Assembly: GCF_014647475.1 (NCBI RefSeq)
Contig: NZ_BMPG01000001.1
Span: forward strand, 1,178,001-1,242,000
DNA: 64,000 nucleotides
DNA from: Halocalculus aciditolerans
Lineage (GTDB): Archaea > Halobacteriota > Halobacteria > Halobacteriales > Halobacteriaceae
Direction: 5' to 3'
The notes under the pieces are model-generated. The model did no database searches, had not been told where the DNA came from, and saw nothing but the letters and a program-made list of their open reading frames with translations. The translations under genes and the position numbers were made by a program. Each line of letters starts with the position of its first letter. The first letter of the stretch is position 1. Shown here one piece after another: positions 51,166 through 58,720 of this stretch.

Positions 51166-52863
51166 ATGAAGGTCTCTCTCGTCGTCGGTATTCTCGTTCT
51201 CGGCGCGGCTGTCATCGACACACTCGTCGGGTCGCTGTCACTGCGTCGTCGGCCGGCAGCAGGAGCCACCGCTCTCGCCGTCCTCGCGTTCTGCACCGGG
51301 CTCTGGGTCGTCGGCTACGGCCTCGAACTCGGCGCGGCCGGCGTCGCCGCGAAGGTCTTCTGGGCGCGCGTCCAGTGGGTCGGCGTCATGGGCGCGATGG
51401 TCGCCTGGCTCGCGTTCGGCCTCGCGTACGCCGGGTTCGACCAGTACACCCGGCCCCGCTACCTCGCGCTCATCGCCGCCCTCCCCGTCCTCACCGTCGC
51501 GCTCACGTGGCTGAACCCCGGCGGCGTGATGATGCAGGACGCCACCCTCCGCGCCGTCGGCGACCTCACCGTCCTCGTCCAGGACCGCGGCCCGTGGTTC
51601 CTCGTCGCGCTCGCCTACGGCTACGCCGCCGCCGCCTCCGGGATGGCGCTCGTCGCCTACGCCGTCGTCGCCAGCGCGGGCGTCTACCGGATACAGGCCC
51701 TCGCGCTCGCCGGCGCGCTCGCCGTCCCCACCGTCGCGAACGTCGCCTACGTCCTCGGCGGCACGCAGACCATCGACGCCACGCCGTTCACCTTCACCGT
51801 CTCGAACGCGCTCGCGCTTGCCGCCATCCGGCGCTTCGACCTCCTCGACGCCCGCCCCGTCTCCAGACGCCTCGCGCGCGACTCCATCGTCGAACACATC
51901 GACGACGGCGTCCTCGTCGTCGACGCCCTCAATCGCATCGTCGACGCGAACGGCGGCGCGAAACGCGTCCTCGGCGGCGACGACCCCACCGGCGACGCCG
52001 TCGACACCGTCATCCCCGACTGGCCGGAAATCGTCGAGGAAGGCCGCGGCGACGTCGTCTTCGGCACCACGCACGGCGGCCGCACCTACGACGTCTCCGT
52101 CGGCAGCGTCACGGACGACCACGACCGCCTCGTCGGCCGCATCGTCGTCTTCCGCGACGTCACCGAACGCCGACTCCAACTCCAGCGCCTCGACGTCCTC
52201 AACCGCGTCCTCCGACACAACGTCCGCACCGAGATGAACCTCACCTACGGCTACGCCGACCTCATCCGCGAGCGCACGACCGACTCCGAACTCGCCGACT
52301 ACGCCGAACGCATCGAAGACCACGCCCTCGAACTCGTCAACGTCGCCGACGGCGCGCAGGCCGTCGACCGCGCGCTCGACGAGACCCGCCTCGGCGAGGT
52401 CGTCCCCGTCCACGAATCCGTCGCGAACGCCGTCGCGCGCGTCCGAAGCCGCTATCCACGGGCCACCATTCGCGTCCACTCCGTGCCGCGGGACGTCGAC
52501 GCCGGCGCGGTCCTCGAATCCATCGTGCACGCGCTCGTCGAGAACGCCGCCGAACACACCGACGCCGAGGACCCCATCGTCGACGTGGAAGCCTGGGCGG
52601 ACGACGACACCGTCACCGTCCGCGTGCTCGACACCGGCCCCGGCATCCCCGAGGAGGAACGCGAGGTCCTCGAACGCGGCCGCGAGACCCCACTCGAACA
52701 CGGCAGCGGCCTCGGTCTCTGGCTCGTCTCCTGGGCGACACAGACCCTCGACGGCTCCGTCGAAATCACCGAGAACGACCCCCGCGGAACCATCGTCACC
52801 GTCACCGTCCCCCGCGCTCCTCCGGAGCCCTCCGGACCGGACGGAAACGCTCAAAACGCGTAA
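51166..52863 (+). CDS. membrane sensor histidine kinase (7TM-type sensor, PAS, HisKA, HATPase)
   Basis: 565 aa. Seven helices (about 4-220) form a histidine-kinase-7TM-type sensor module. A PAS domain (about 236-335, DSIVEHIDDGVLVVDALNRIVDANG) follows, then the phospho-acceptor helix VLRHNVRTEMNL (His351) and a HATPase with HALVENAAEH, DTGPGIPEEE and GLGLWL. It phosphorylates a separate response regulator not encoded in this window. ATG 51166 (MKVSLVVGIL). The stimulus is unknown. Confidence 0.87.
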   Translation: MKVSLVVGILVLGAAVIDTLVGSLSLRRRPAAGATALAVLAFCTGLWVVGYGLELGAAGVAAKVFWARVQWVGVMGAMVAWLAFGLAYAGFDQYTRPRYLALIAALPVLTVALTWLNPGGVMMQDATLRAVGDLTVLVQDRGPWFLVALAYGYAAAASGMALVAYAVVASAGVYRIQALALAGALAVPTVANVAYVLGGTQTIDATPFTFTVSNALALAAIRRFDLLDARPVSRRLARDSIVEHIDDGVLVVDALNRIVDANGGAKRVLGGDDPTGDAVDTVIPDWPEIVEEGRGDVVFGTTHGGRTYDVSVGSVTDDHDRLVGRIVVFRDVTERRLQLQRLDVLNRVLRHNVRTEMNLTYGYADLIRERTTDSELADYAERIEDHALELVNVADGAQAVDRALDETRLGEVVPVHESVANAVARVRSRYPRATIRVHSVPRDVDAGAVLESIVHALVENAAEHTDAEDPIVDVEAWADDDTVTVRVLDTGPGIPEEEREVLERGRETPLEHGSGLGLWLVSWATQTLDGSVEITENDPRGTIVTVTVPRAPPEPSGPDGNAQNA

Positions 52864-52893
52864 CGAACCGTGTTAACTGCTGTCTCCTCAACC

Positions 52894-52929
52894 TTTAACA
52901 GGGAAACGAGCGAAGCATCGAACGGAGGA
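52894..52929 (+). promoter_or_regulatory. sod promoter and Shine-Dalgarno site
   Basis: TATA-like TTTAAC (52894-52899) followed by GGAGGA (52924-52929) six bases before ATG. A strong Shine-Dalgarno sequence with a short leader is unusual in this mostly leaderless genome and decides ATG 52936. Confidence 0.65.
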
Positions 52930-52935
52930 ATCACT

Positions 52936-53538
52936 ATGAGCAACTACGAACTCCCGCCGCTACCGTACGACTACGACGCGCTGGAACCGCACATCTCCGA
53001 GCAGGTGCTGACGTGGCATCACGACACCCACCACCAGGGCTACGTCAACGGCTGGAACTCCGCCGAGGAAACCCTCGAAGCCAACCGCAACGAGGGCGAC
53101 TTCTCCTCCTCCGCGGGTGCCATCCGGAACGTGACGCACAACGGCTCCGGCCACGTGCTCCACACGACGTTCTGGGAGAACATGTCCCCGAACGGCGGCG
53201 GCGAACCCGCCGGCGCGCTCGCCGCACGCATCCAGGAAGACTTCGGCTCCTACGAAGCCTGGAAGGGCGAGTTCGAGGCCGCGGCGTCCGCCGCCGGCGG
53301 CTGGGCGCTCCTCGTCTACGACTCGGAGTCCAACCAGCTCCGTAACATCGTCGTCGACAAGCACGACCAGGGCGCGCTCTGGGGCAGCCACCCCATCCTC
53401 GCCCTCGACGTCTGGGAACACTCCTACTACTACGATTATGGACCTGCCCGCGGCGACTTCGTCGACGCCTTCTTCGAAGTCGTCGACTGGGACGACGTCG
53501 CCGACAAGTACGAAGACGTCATCGCGACGTTCGAGTAA
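52936..53538 (+). CDS. sod: superoxide dismutase, Mn/Fe type
   Basis: 200 aa. Metal ligands are recognisable: TWHHDTHHQGYVNG (His29), GHVLHTTFW (His), and the pair in ALDVWEHSYYYDYG. The central GGWALLVYD and the ending match haloarchaeal Mn-SODs. It dismutates superoxide in the cytoplasm. Strongly translated layout: TATA box, short leader, SD site. Confidence 0.95.
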   Translation: MSNYELPPLPYDYDALEPHISEQVLTWHHDTHHQGYVNGWNSAEETLEANRNEGDFSSSAGAIRNVTHNGSGHVLHTTFWENMSPNGGGEPAGALAARIQEDFGSYEAWKGEFEAAASAAGGWALLVYDSESNQLRNIVVDKHDQGALWGSHPILALDVWEHSYYYDYGPARGDFVDAFFEVVDWDDVADKYEDVIATFE

Positions 53539-53696
53539 GAGCGACCCAGCGCGTCCGACCCACCAGTTTTCTTTCGACGCCACGCCGACCAGCGCCGACG
53601 CCGTCCGCCGACCCGACCATCCGTGACGGGTGAGCGCCGTCGACGAGAGAGCGACGGGTCGGGGCGTTTTTCCCGCGCGAAGCCGTCGCTCCGCGT

Positions 53697-53963
53697 ATGC
53701 CACGACCCAAAGACTCCTTCGAGGAGACGTTCCCCTGCGACTTCTACACGCCCGAGGAACTCCTCGACGACGACGAGATGTACACCGTCTACGAGATCGC
53801 GCGACTCCTCCAGGGCCTCGAACCCGACGCCGCGCTCGACGAAGGCACCGAGGACGTCCTCCTCGACTGGGCGATTCCGTGGGTCATGCGGAACTCCGAG
53901 GAACTCTGCGTCGCCGAACCGCCGGCGGACGACGAACCCGGCTACTACGGCCTGCGCGACTGA
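53697..53963 (+). CDS. conserved small acidic haloarchaeal protein
   Basis: 88 aa. It starts MPRPKDSFEETFPCDFYTPEELLDD and has two helical segments around YEIARLLQGLEPDAALDEG and LLDWAIPWVMRNSEEL. There is no signal peptide or membrane helix. A T-rich promoter lies about 28 nt upstream. I do not recognise a function. Confidence 0.7.
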   Translation: MPRPKDSFEETFPCDFYTPEELLDDDEMYTVYEIARLLQGLEPDAALDEGTEDVLLDWAIPWVMRNSEELCVAEPPADDEPGYYGLRD

Positions 53964-53984
53964 GGACGGGACACCCGGCGACGT

Positions 53985-54590
53985 TCAGAACGTCTTCGCG
54001 GCGCGGAGCGACTGTCGGAGCGAGTCGACCGGTGTGCCCGTGATGGCGTCGCCGTGTCCGCAGTAGACGGCGTCGAGGCCGTCCGCGTCCACGGTTTCGA
54101 TGACGTACTCGATGCTCTCGACGAGTCGGTCCCTGTCTCCTTCGTCGAGGTCGGTGCGGCCGAAACTCCCGCCCTCGAAGACGAGGTCGCCCGCGAACGC
54201 GGCTTTGGCGCTCGGCGCGTAGAAGACGAGGTGGTCGTTCTTGTGGCCGGGCGTGTGGAGCGCGACGTACTCGTCGTCGCCGAGGTCGACGGTGTCGCCG
54301 TCGGCGATAGCGTGGTCGACGTAGTCGCTCTCCGGGTCGAACCCCCAGGTCTCGACGTCGAAGGCCGCGCGAACGTCCGGGAGGTTCTCCACGTGGTCCG
54401 GGTGGGTGTGCGTGAAGACGACGGCGTCGAGCGCGTCGGCGTCTATCGACTCGTCGAAACGGTCGCGGAGCGCCGCGACGACGTCGAAGTTCGCGCCGGC
54501 GTCGACGAGGACAGTGCGGTCGCCCTCGACGAGGAACGCGTTGCTCGTGAACGCCTGCACGCCCGCCGCGAGGTTCGTAATCGAGGTCAC
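53985..54590 (-). CDS. metallo-beta-lactamase-fold hydrolase
   Basis: 201 aa. FTHTHPDHVENLPD (HxHxDH), LHTPGHKNDHLVF, FAGDLVFEGGSFGRTD and YCGHGD are the metal ligands of a glyoxalase-II-like fold. Haloarchaeal relatives are mostly uncharacterised thioester or lactone hydrolases. GTG 54590 (MTSITNLAAG) lies 26 nt after a TATA-like ACTTATC, giving a leaderless transcript. The promoter sits inside a triple 23-bp repeat. Confidence 0.82.
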   Translation of the reverse strand: MTSITNLAAGVQAFTSNAFLVEGDRTVLVDAGANFDVVAALRDRFDESIDADALDAVVFTHTHPDHVENLPDVRAAFDVETWGFDPESDYVDHAIADGDTVDLGDDEYVALHTPGHKNDHLVFYAPSAKAAFAGDLVFEGGSFGRTDLDEGDRDRLVESIEYVIETVDADGLDAVYCGHGDAITGTPVDSLRQSLRAAKTF

Positions 54591-54615
54591 ACCCGCCCGT
54601 CGGCGTTCGAGCGAT

Positions 54616-54684
54616 AAGTCCGTTCGGCATCCGGCGGCAAGTCCGTTCGGCATCCGGCGGCAAGTCCGTTCGGCATCCGGCGAC
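54616..54684. repeat. three tandem 23-bp repeats at the MBL-hydrolase promoter
   Basis: The unit AAGTCCGTTCGGCATCCGGCGGC occurs at 54616-54638, 54639-54661 and 54662-54684; the last copy has one substitution (GAC for GGC at the end). On the minus strand the first copy supplies most of the ACTTATC TATA-like box of the hydrolase gene, so the BRE/TATA region itself has been amplified. Confidence 0.85.
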
Positions 54685-54802
54685 GCCCAGTCCGGCGCGG
54701 GCGCGTCGACGGCGTGGCGTTCGCCGGTCGGAGAACATGCACGGGTTTCTCCGGAGTGATGTGTCGATGTCGACTGAACCGAGCCGAGAGTGGGTGTGCG
54801 AC

Positions 54803-54831
54803 GGGGAAACAAACGAAACGTACTCTCCCCC
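54803..54831 (+). repeat. origin-type repeat, distal copy (A)
   Basis: Core ACAAACGAAACGTACTC with complementary arms GGGG..A / T..CCCC, in a non-coding region upstream of the processive glycosyltransferase gene. The 17-nt core is shared with the copies near orc1, 3 kb away. Confidence 0.65.
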
Positions 54832-55057
54832 GGTGAACCCGCGTGAAACGCTCCGTACCGCTCACTACCTCTCGGGAGACGACGGCGGGAGCGCGTCGCC
54901 GAAGCGGGAGACGGACTCTGAGCAACGTGGAACGCTCAGTAGTGTGCGAGAGGACGAGAACGGCGAGTCGAAACAACGGGATCAGCGCCGGAACCCCGAC
55001 TTCAGTCCGGAGTCAGAACACTCTAAACGCATGCGAAATAACCGCCTCAATAGGTCT

Positions 55058-56389
55058 ATGGAGTCCACCACCCTTGACGGGCGTTCAACTTCGCTCCAGG
55101 CGGCCCTCCCATACGTTGGGTTCGGTGTGGCACTCGTCTGTGTCGTCTTCTTCCCGATGCTCTTCGACGCGAGCTACCCCCGGATCATCAACACGATCCT
55201 CCTCGTCGGAATCTGTGGGCTCGTGCTTCGAACTGCCGTATCCCCCCTCCTCTCGTTCGAGCACGCGGACCCACCGGTCTTAGAGGGTGACCGCCCCGAC
55301 GTGAGCGTGATCATCCCGGCTTACGACGAAGCCGCCGTTCTCGGGGATACCCTCGACGCGTGCCTCGACCTGGACTATCCGAACGAGAAGCTGGAGGTGA
55401 TCGTCTGCTACGAGGCGTCGTGTACCGACGAGACACCCGAGATCGCGGAGCGCGCTGCAGCGGAACACGACGTGATTCGGGCCGTGGAACGCGACGAACC
55501 CGGCGGGGGAAAGGCGGCGGCAGCGAACTACGCGCTGCAGTACGCCGAGGGGTCAGTGATTGCGAGTATCGACGCGGACCACCGGTTCGAACCGGACGCG
55601 CTCGACCGCGCGGTTCGATGGTTCGACGACCCCGAGGTCTGGTGCGTGAAAGGCCGGTGCTACGGCGACAACCCCGACGAATCGATCGTCGCCCTGCTCG
55701 CCACCGTCGAGCGCCACGTCACGGAGAAGGCGGAGTTGTTCGCACGAGACGTGATGGACGGATTCACGATCTTCGGCGGCGGCCAGGCGTTCTTCCGGCA
55801 CGACGTCTTCGACGAATTCGACGGATTCGACGAAGAGATCCTCGTCGAGGATATCGATATGACCTCCCGAATCCACGAGTTCGGGAAGGAGATTCGCGTC
55901 GACCCCTCGATTATCACCTACGAGGAACACCCCACGTCGCTCCGAGGGCTCTGGCATCAGCGGCTCCGGTGGACGCGCGGGTGGATGCAGGTCGCCCGCC
56001 GCTACCTCCGGACGTTCCCGTTCCAGCACGGTGTCTCCTCCCGGAAGAAGGCCGACGCCATCTACACGTACACGTACGCGATTGCGCCCGCGTTCTTCGT
56101 TCTGGGCGCTCCACTGACCGTGCTCCACTGGAGTTCGACGTTCCACGCACGAACGTACCTCCCGAACGATAGCGTCTTCTGGACGGCGTTCACGATTGTC
56201 CCGATTATGGCCGCGACACTCGTGTTCCTTCAGGACTGGCGTGACGGCCTCACCCACCATCGCTCCGAATATCTAGCGATGTTCGTGCTGCCGTTCTACT
56301 ACTCCGTTCAGTCAGTCCTCTTCTTCGTCGCCTTCGTTCAAGAGTTCGTCCTCGACCGTCCGAACGTATACGTGAAGACCGACCGGTGA
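55058..56389 (+). CDS. processive family 2 glycosyltransferase, hyaluronan/cellulose-synthase-like
   Basis: 443 aa from ATG 55058 (55031 possible). One N-terminal pair of helices (about 15-55), then the GT2 domain with VSVIIPAYDEAAVLGDTLDACL, SIDADHRFEPDA, EDIDMTSRIHEFG and the QRLRWTRGW (QxxRW) motif typical of processive enzymes, then three to four helices. It extrudes a polysaccharide across the membrane while polymerising it. It lies between two sets of origin-type repeats and next to orc1, not in the main glycan cluster. Confidence 0.82.
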   Translation: MESTTLDGRSTSLQAALPYVGFGVALVCVVFFPMLFDASYPRIINTILLVGICGLVLRTAVSPLLSFEHADPPVLEGDRPDVSVIIPAYDEAAVLGDTLDACLDLDYPNEKLEVIVCYEASCTDETPEIAERAAAEHDVIRAVERDEPGGGKAAAANYALQYAEGSVIASIDADHRFEPDALDRAVRWFDDPEVWCVKGRCYGDNPDESIVALLATVERHVTEKAELFARDVMDGFTIFGGGQAFFRHDVFDEFDGFDEEILVEDIDMTSRIHEFGKEIRVDPSIITYEEHPTSLRGLWHQRLRWTRGWMQVARRYLRTFPFQHGVSSRKKADAIYTYTYAIAPAFFVLGAPLTVLHWSSTFHARTYLPNDSVFWTAFTIVPIMAATLVFLQDWRDGLTHHRSEYLAMFVLPFYYSVQSVLFFVAFVQEFVLDRPNVYVKTDR

Positions 56390-56435
56390 GGGAGAGTGAA
56401 GGAGGATGAGGTGAGTCGGAGCGTTCGGGAGGTTG

Positions 56436-56456
56436 CGTCGCCTTCGAAAGGCGACG
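56436..56456. terminator. hairpin between convergent glycosyltransferase and orc1 genes
   Basis: Perfect 9-bp stem CGTCGCCTT/AAGGCGACG with a three-base loop, lying between two convergent genes. A bidirectional terminator or structured 3' end is likely. Confidence 0.5.
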
Positions 56457-56492
56457 TCGTCGAGATCGGAGTCTCAGCCGACGTCGAGGCGT

Positions 56493-57677
56493 TCAGGCGG
56501 CGTCGGCGCGGACGTCGAAGACGATGTCGGGTTCGAGACTGAGTTCGTACTCGAAGTAGATGCCGCCGGCGCGGCCGTCGTTCCGCTCGGTCTTCACGAG
56601 GAATCCGAGCATGGAGAGGTCGCTGAGGTGGTTCTGGATGCTCTTAAGCGTCGTGAGGGGTTCTTCGCCGTACTCGGTGGCGACGGTCTGGTAGACGTCC
56701 ATCGCGCGCTTCGAGCGAACGGGCGTCTCGCCGTCGGCTTCGAGGCGCGCGATCGCTTCCAGAACGAGTTGGCCGTGCATCGTCTGCTCCTCGATCTTGT
56801 CCCGGAGGCGGCCGCGCTGGGCGCGGTCGCGGCCGCGTTCGATGTGGGCCTCGGTGACGGTGCCGTCGCCGCCCTCTTCGGCGACTTCCGCGCCGGCGCG
56901 GAGGAGGTCGATGGCCTGTCGCGCGCTCCCGGAGTCCTTCGCCGCGTGCGCCGCGCACTTCGCGATGACCGCGGGCTCGTAGGCGTCGTCGATGAGCGCG
57001 AGGGTCGCGCGGTCCTCCAGAATCGTGCAGAGCTCCGTCGCGTCGTAGGTCGAGAAGGATATCTCGTGCTCCATCAACGAGTCTTTCACTTTCGCCGAGA
57101 GGCGCTGGCGGAAGCTGTAGTTGTTCGAGATACCGATGACGCCCACCCGGGCCTCGTCGAGGTGGCCGTTGGCGCGAGCGCGCGGGAGCTCGTAGAGGAC
57201 GTCGTTCGCGTCGTCGAGGTGGTCGATCTCGTCGAGGACGATGAGGTGCGTGCCGCCGATTCGGTCCATCTCCTGATAGAGCTCGGCGAACGCGTCGCTC
57301 AGCCCGAGGCCGCGCTTCGGGAACTCGCGGTCGTCGTCGGGGTAGAGCTGGTTCACGAGCGCGCGAACCGCCGCGAACGCGCTGTCCCCGTTGCAGTTGT
57401 GGTTGTGCACGTAGAGTTCGTCCGCCTCCTCCCGCGTCGCGACCTCGTCCTGGAGCGCGTCGAGCATGTACTTCGTCACCGCCGTCTTCCCGACGCCGGC
57501 TTTCCCGTAGAGGAAGACGTTCTTCGGGTTCCGGCCGAAGAGCACGTCCGTGAGCGCGTTCCGGAACTGGTCGATTTCGTCGTTCCGCTCGAGGATGGTG
57601 TCCGGTTGGTACTCCTCCGACAGCGCGTCCTTGTTCGCGAAGAGAGTGTCGTCGATATCCGCAAAGGGTCCTCCCAT
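56493..57677 (-). CDS. orc1: Orc1/Cdc6 replication initiator
   Basis: 394 aa. AAA+ domain: RNDEIDQFRNALTDVLFGR, Walker A GKAGVGKT (58-65), Walker B LIVLDEIDHL (145-154), sensor 1 VIGISNN, sensor 2 SGSARQAIDLLRAG. C-terminal winged helix (about 310-394, TTLKSIQNHLSDLSMLGFL). It binds origin repeats, melts DNA and loads MCM. The adjacent AT-rich tract with repeated cores (57724-58176) is its likely origin. ATG 57677 lies just after a TTTTAAGTA promoter on the same strand. Confidence 0.92.
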   Translation of the reverse strand: MGGPFADIDDTLFANKDALSEEYQPDTILERNDEIDQFRNALTDVLFGRNPKNVFLYGKAGVGKTAVTKYMLDALQDEVATREEADELYVHNHNCNGDSAFAAVRALVNQLYPDDDREFPKRGLGLSDAFAELYQEMDRIGGTHLIVLDEIDHLDDANDVLYELPRARANGHLDEARVGVIGISNNYSFRQRLSAKVKDSLMEHEISFSTYDATELCTILEDRATLALIDDAYEPAVIAKCAAHAAKDSGSARQAIDLLRAGAEVAEEGGDGTVTEAHIERGRDRAQRGRLRDKIEEQTMHGQLVLEAIARLEADGETPVRSKRAMDVYQTVATEYGEEPLTTLKSIQNHLSDLSMLGFLVKTERNDGRAGGIYFEYELSLEPDIVFDVRADAA

Positions 57678-57740
57678 TGAGAGTCTGTAGAGGACGCCGC
57701 GCCACGGATACTTAAAACCTCTCTTCGTCTGTTACGTCTG

Positions 57741-57840
57741 TTCTACTCTACTAGCTAGAGTTTATACGTACTAGCTAGAGAGAGTGAGAGTACGTTTCGT
57801 CTGTAACTCGATAGAGAACTAGGGGTAGGAGAACTAGGAC
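57741..57840. other. candidate DNA-unwinding element with CTAG-bearing direct repeats
   Basis: AT-rich for this genome. TACTAGCTAGAG occurs at 57749-57760 and 57769-57780 (20-bp period), and GAGAACTAGG at 57814-57823 and 57829-57838. The rarely used tetranucleotide CTAG occurs four or more times. It lies next to the initiator gene and inside the repeat cluster. Confidence 0.55.
57782..57809 (-). repeat. origin repeat copy B, inverted
   Basis: On the minus strand ACAGACGAAACGTACTC with flanks GAGT/ACTC complementary over 4 bp. Opposite orientation to the other copies in the origin. Confidence 0.7.
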
Positions 57841-57882
57841 GCGAATTGCTGGGACCGATAGATTTATTCTATGCGCAGGTTC

Positions 57883-57911
57883 GTCGGAACAGGCGAAACG
57901 TACTCTCCGAC
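57883..57911 (+). repeat. origin repeat copy C
   Basis: Core ACAGGCGAAACGTACTC flanked by perfectly complementary arms GTCGGA (57883-57888) and TCCGAC (57906-57911). Confidence 0.75.
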
Positions 57912-58078
57912 ACGCGGATCCACACCGAATTCTACGGCCCAGGCTTCACCGCGCAGTTTTCGTTCGATGGTCCGGCTCGCTCTCTCGGTCACTCTCTCGG
58001 CTCAACGTCGACGGCGTCGACAGCGCCGGGGTCGTTTTGTCCGCTGATTGACCGTCCTCTCCTCCCCCTCCTCTGTCG

Positions 58079-58107
58079 CAGAGAACAGACGAAATGTACT
58101 CTCTCTG
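58079..58107 (+). repeat. origin repeat copy D
   Basis: Core ACAGACGAAATGTACTC flanked by complementary arms CAGAGA (58079-58084) and TCTCTG (58102-58107). Confidence 0.75.
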
Positions 58108-58147
58108 TGTTCTTGCTCTCTCGTACTTCCCCACCCCGCCTTCGTCG

Positions 58148-58176
58148 CGGAGAACAGACGAAACGTACTCTCTCTG
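58148..58176 (+). repeat. origin repeat copy E
   Basis: Core ACAGACGAAACGTACTC flanked by arms CGGAGA (58148-58153) and TCTCTG (58171-58176), complementary with one G-T pair. The spacing from copy D is 69 bp, and both share the preceding GTCGC element. Confidence 0.75.
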
Positions 58177-58257
58177 TCTCGAGAACCAGTCACCGTCCCG
58201 CCTTCACGTCGAGAGACGGGAGAGCTGGGCGGTCGGACCGCCAGCTCCGAGGAGTCG

Positions 58258-58599
58258 CTATTCGACGGACGCGCTGACGAGGACGAGCTGCGAGAAGTGG
58301 TCGCGGTTCTGGATCTGGCGCTCCTCCTCCGGGCTGATGCGGAGCGCCTCGTCTTCCTCCAGACCGACGCGTCGGTCGCCGACGACGACGTCGACGCCGC
58401 CCTCGACGACGTAGTAGATCTCCTCCTGGTCGTCCTCGACGTGGGCGTGGCTCTTCGTCACTTCTTCTCGCTCCAGCGCGAGCACGCTGAACCCGAGCGC
58501 GTCCGTGTCGAGTTCGTCGCGCAGCATCCACATCTCGCCCTTCACGTCGTCAGGGAGCACCGATGCCGCGTCGCTCACGTGCGCTTTCGTGAATGGCAT
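58258..58599 (-). CDS. cupin-domain protein
   Basis: 113 aa single cupin barrel. KSHAHVEDDQEEIYYVVEGGVDV holds the usual HxH...E metal ligands and RDHFSQLVLVSASVE is the second motif. Such small cupins bind a divalent metal and may act as isomerases, oxygenases or sugar-binding proteins. Substrate unknown. It lies at the edge of the origin region. Confidence 0.8.
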   Translation of the reverse strand: MPFTKAHVSDAASVLPDDVKGEMWMLRDELDTDALGFSVLALEREEVTKSHAHVEDDQEEIYYVVEGGVDVVVGDRRVGLEEDEALRISPEEERQIQNRDHFSQLVLVSASVE

Positions 58600-58720
58600 G
58601 CACGACCGACTGGGGGCGGCCGGGACTTAGGCCTGTTCGCCGAACGCCCGGAAAGAGCCGAAGCCGAAGAAAAACCGCGTGTCTGCGCGGCGTTACCGCT
58701 CTCGGGAGCCAGTCAGGACG

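Larger units (their letters stand above)
54591..55057. other. long intergenic region upstream of the processive glycosyltransferase
   Basis: About 470 bp with no convincing gene. It contains the promoter of the MBL gene with its tandem repeats, the distal origin-type repeat at 54803, and a TCTAAACGCATGCGAAAT segment next to the alternative start at 55031. An in-frame extension of the downstream gene runs through it but reads as non-coding. Confidence 0.55.
57678..58257. other. probable replication origin (oriC)
   Basis: 580 bp with no convincing gene, upstream of orc1. It contains an AT-rich CTAG-rich tract (57741-57840), four full copies of the core ACAGACGAAACGTACTC with arms, and two partial ACAGACG half-sites at 57724-57741. 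Archaeal origins are typically next to orc1/cdc6 and have clustered initiator-binding repeats plus an unwinding element, as here. An open frame at 57846-58277 is judged spurious. Confidence 0.75.

Noticed and set aside
54737-55057. N-terminal extension of the processive glycosyltransferase
   Set aside because: The added residues look like translated non-coding DNA and include the distal origin repeat; ATG 55058 fits the family.
57724-57741. Further full copies of the origin core
   Set aside because: Only the ACAGACG half is present twice; the GTACTC part is absent, so it is counted as partial sites.
57846-58277. 143-residue open frame through the origin
   Set aside because: It spans the repeat cores, is Arg/Ser-rich and lacks haloarchaeal acidic composition; treated as non-coding.
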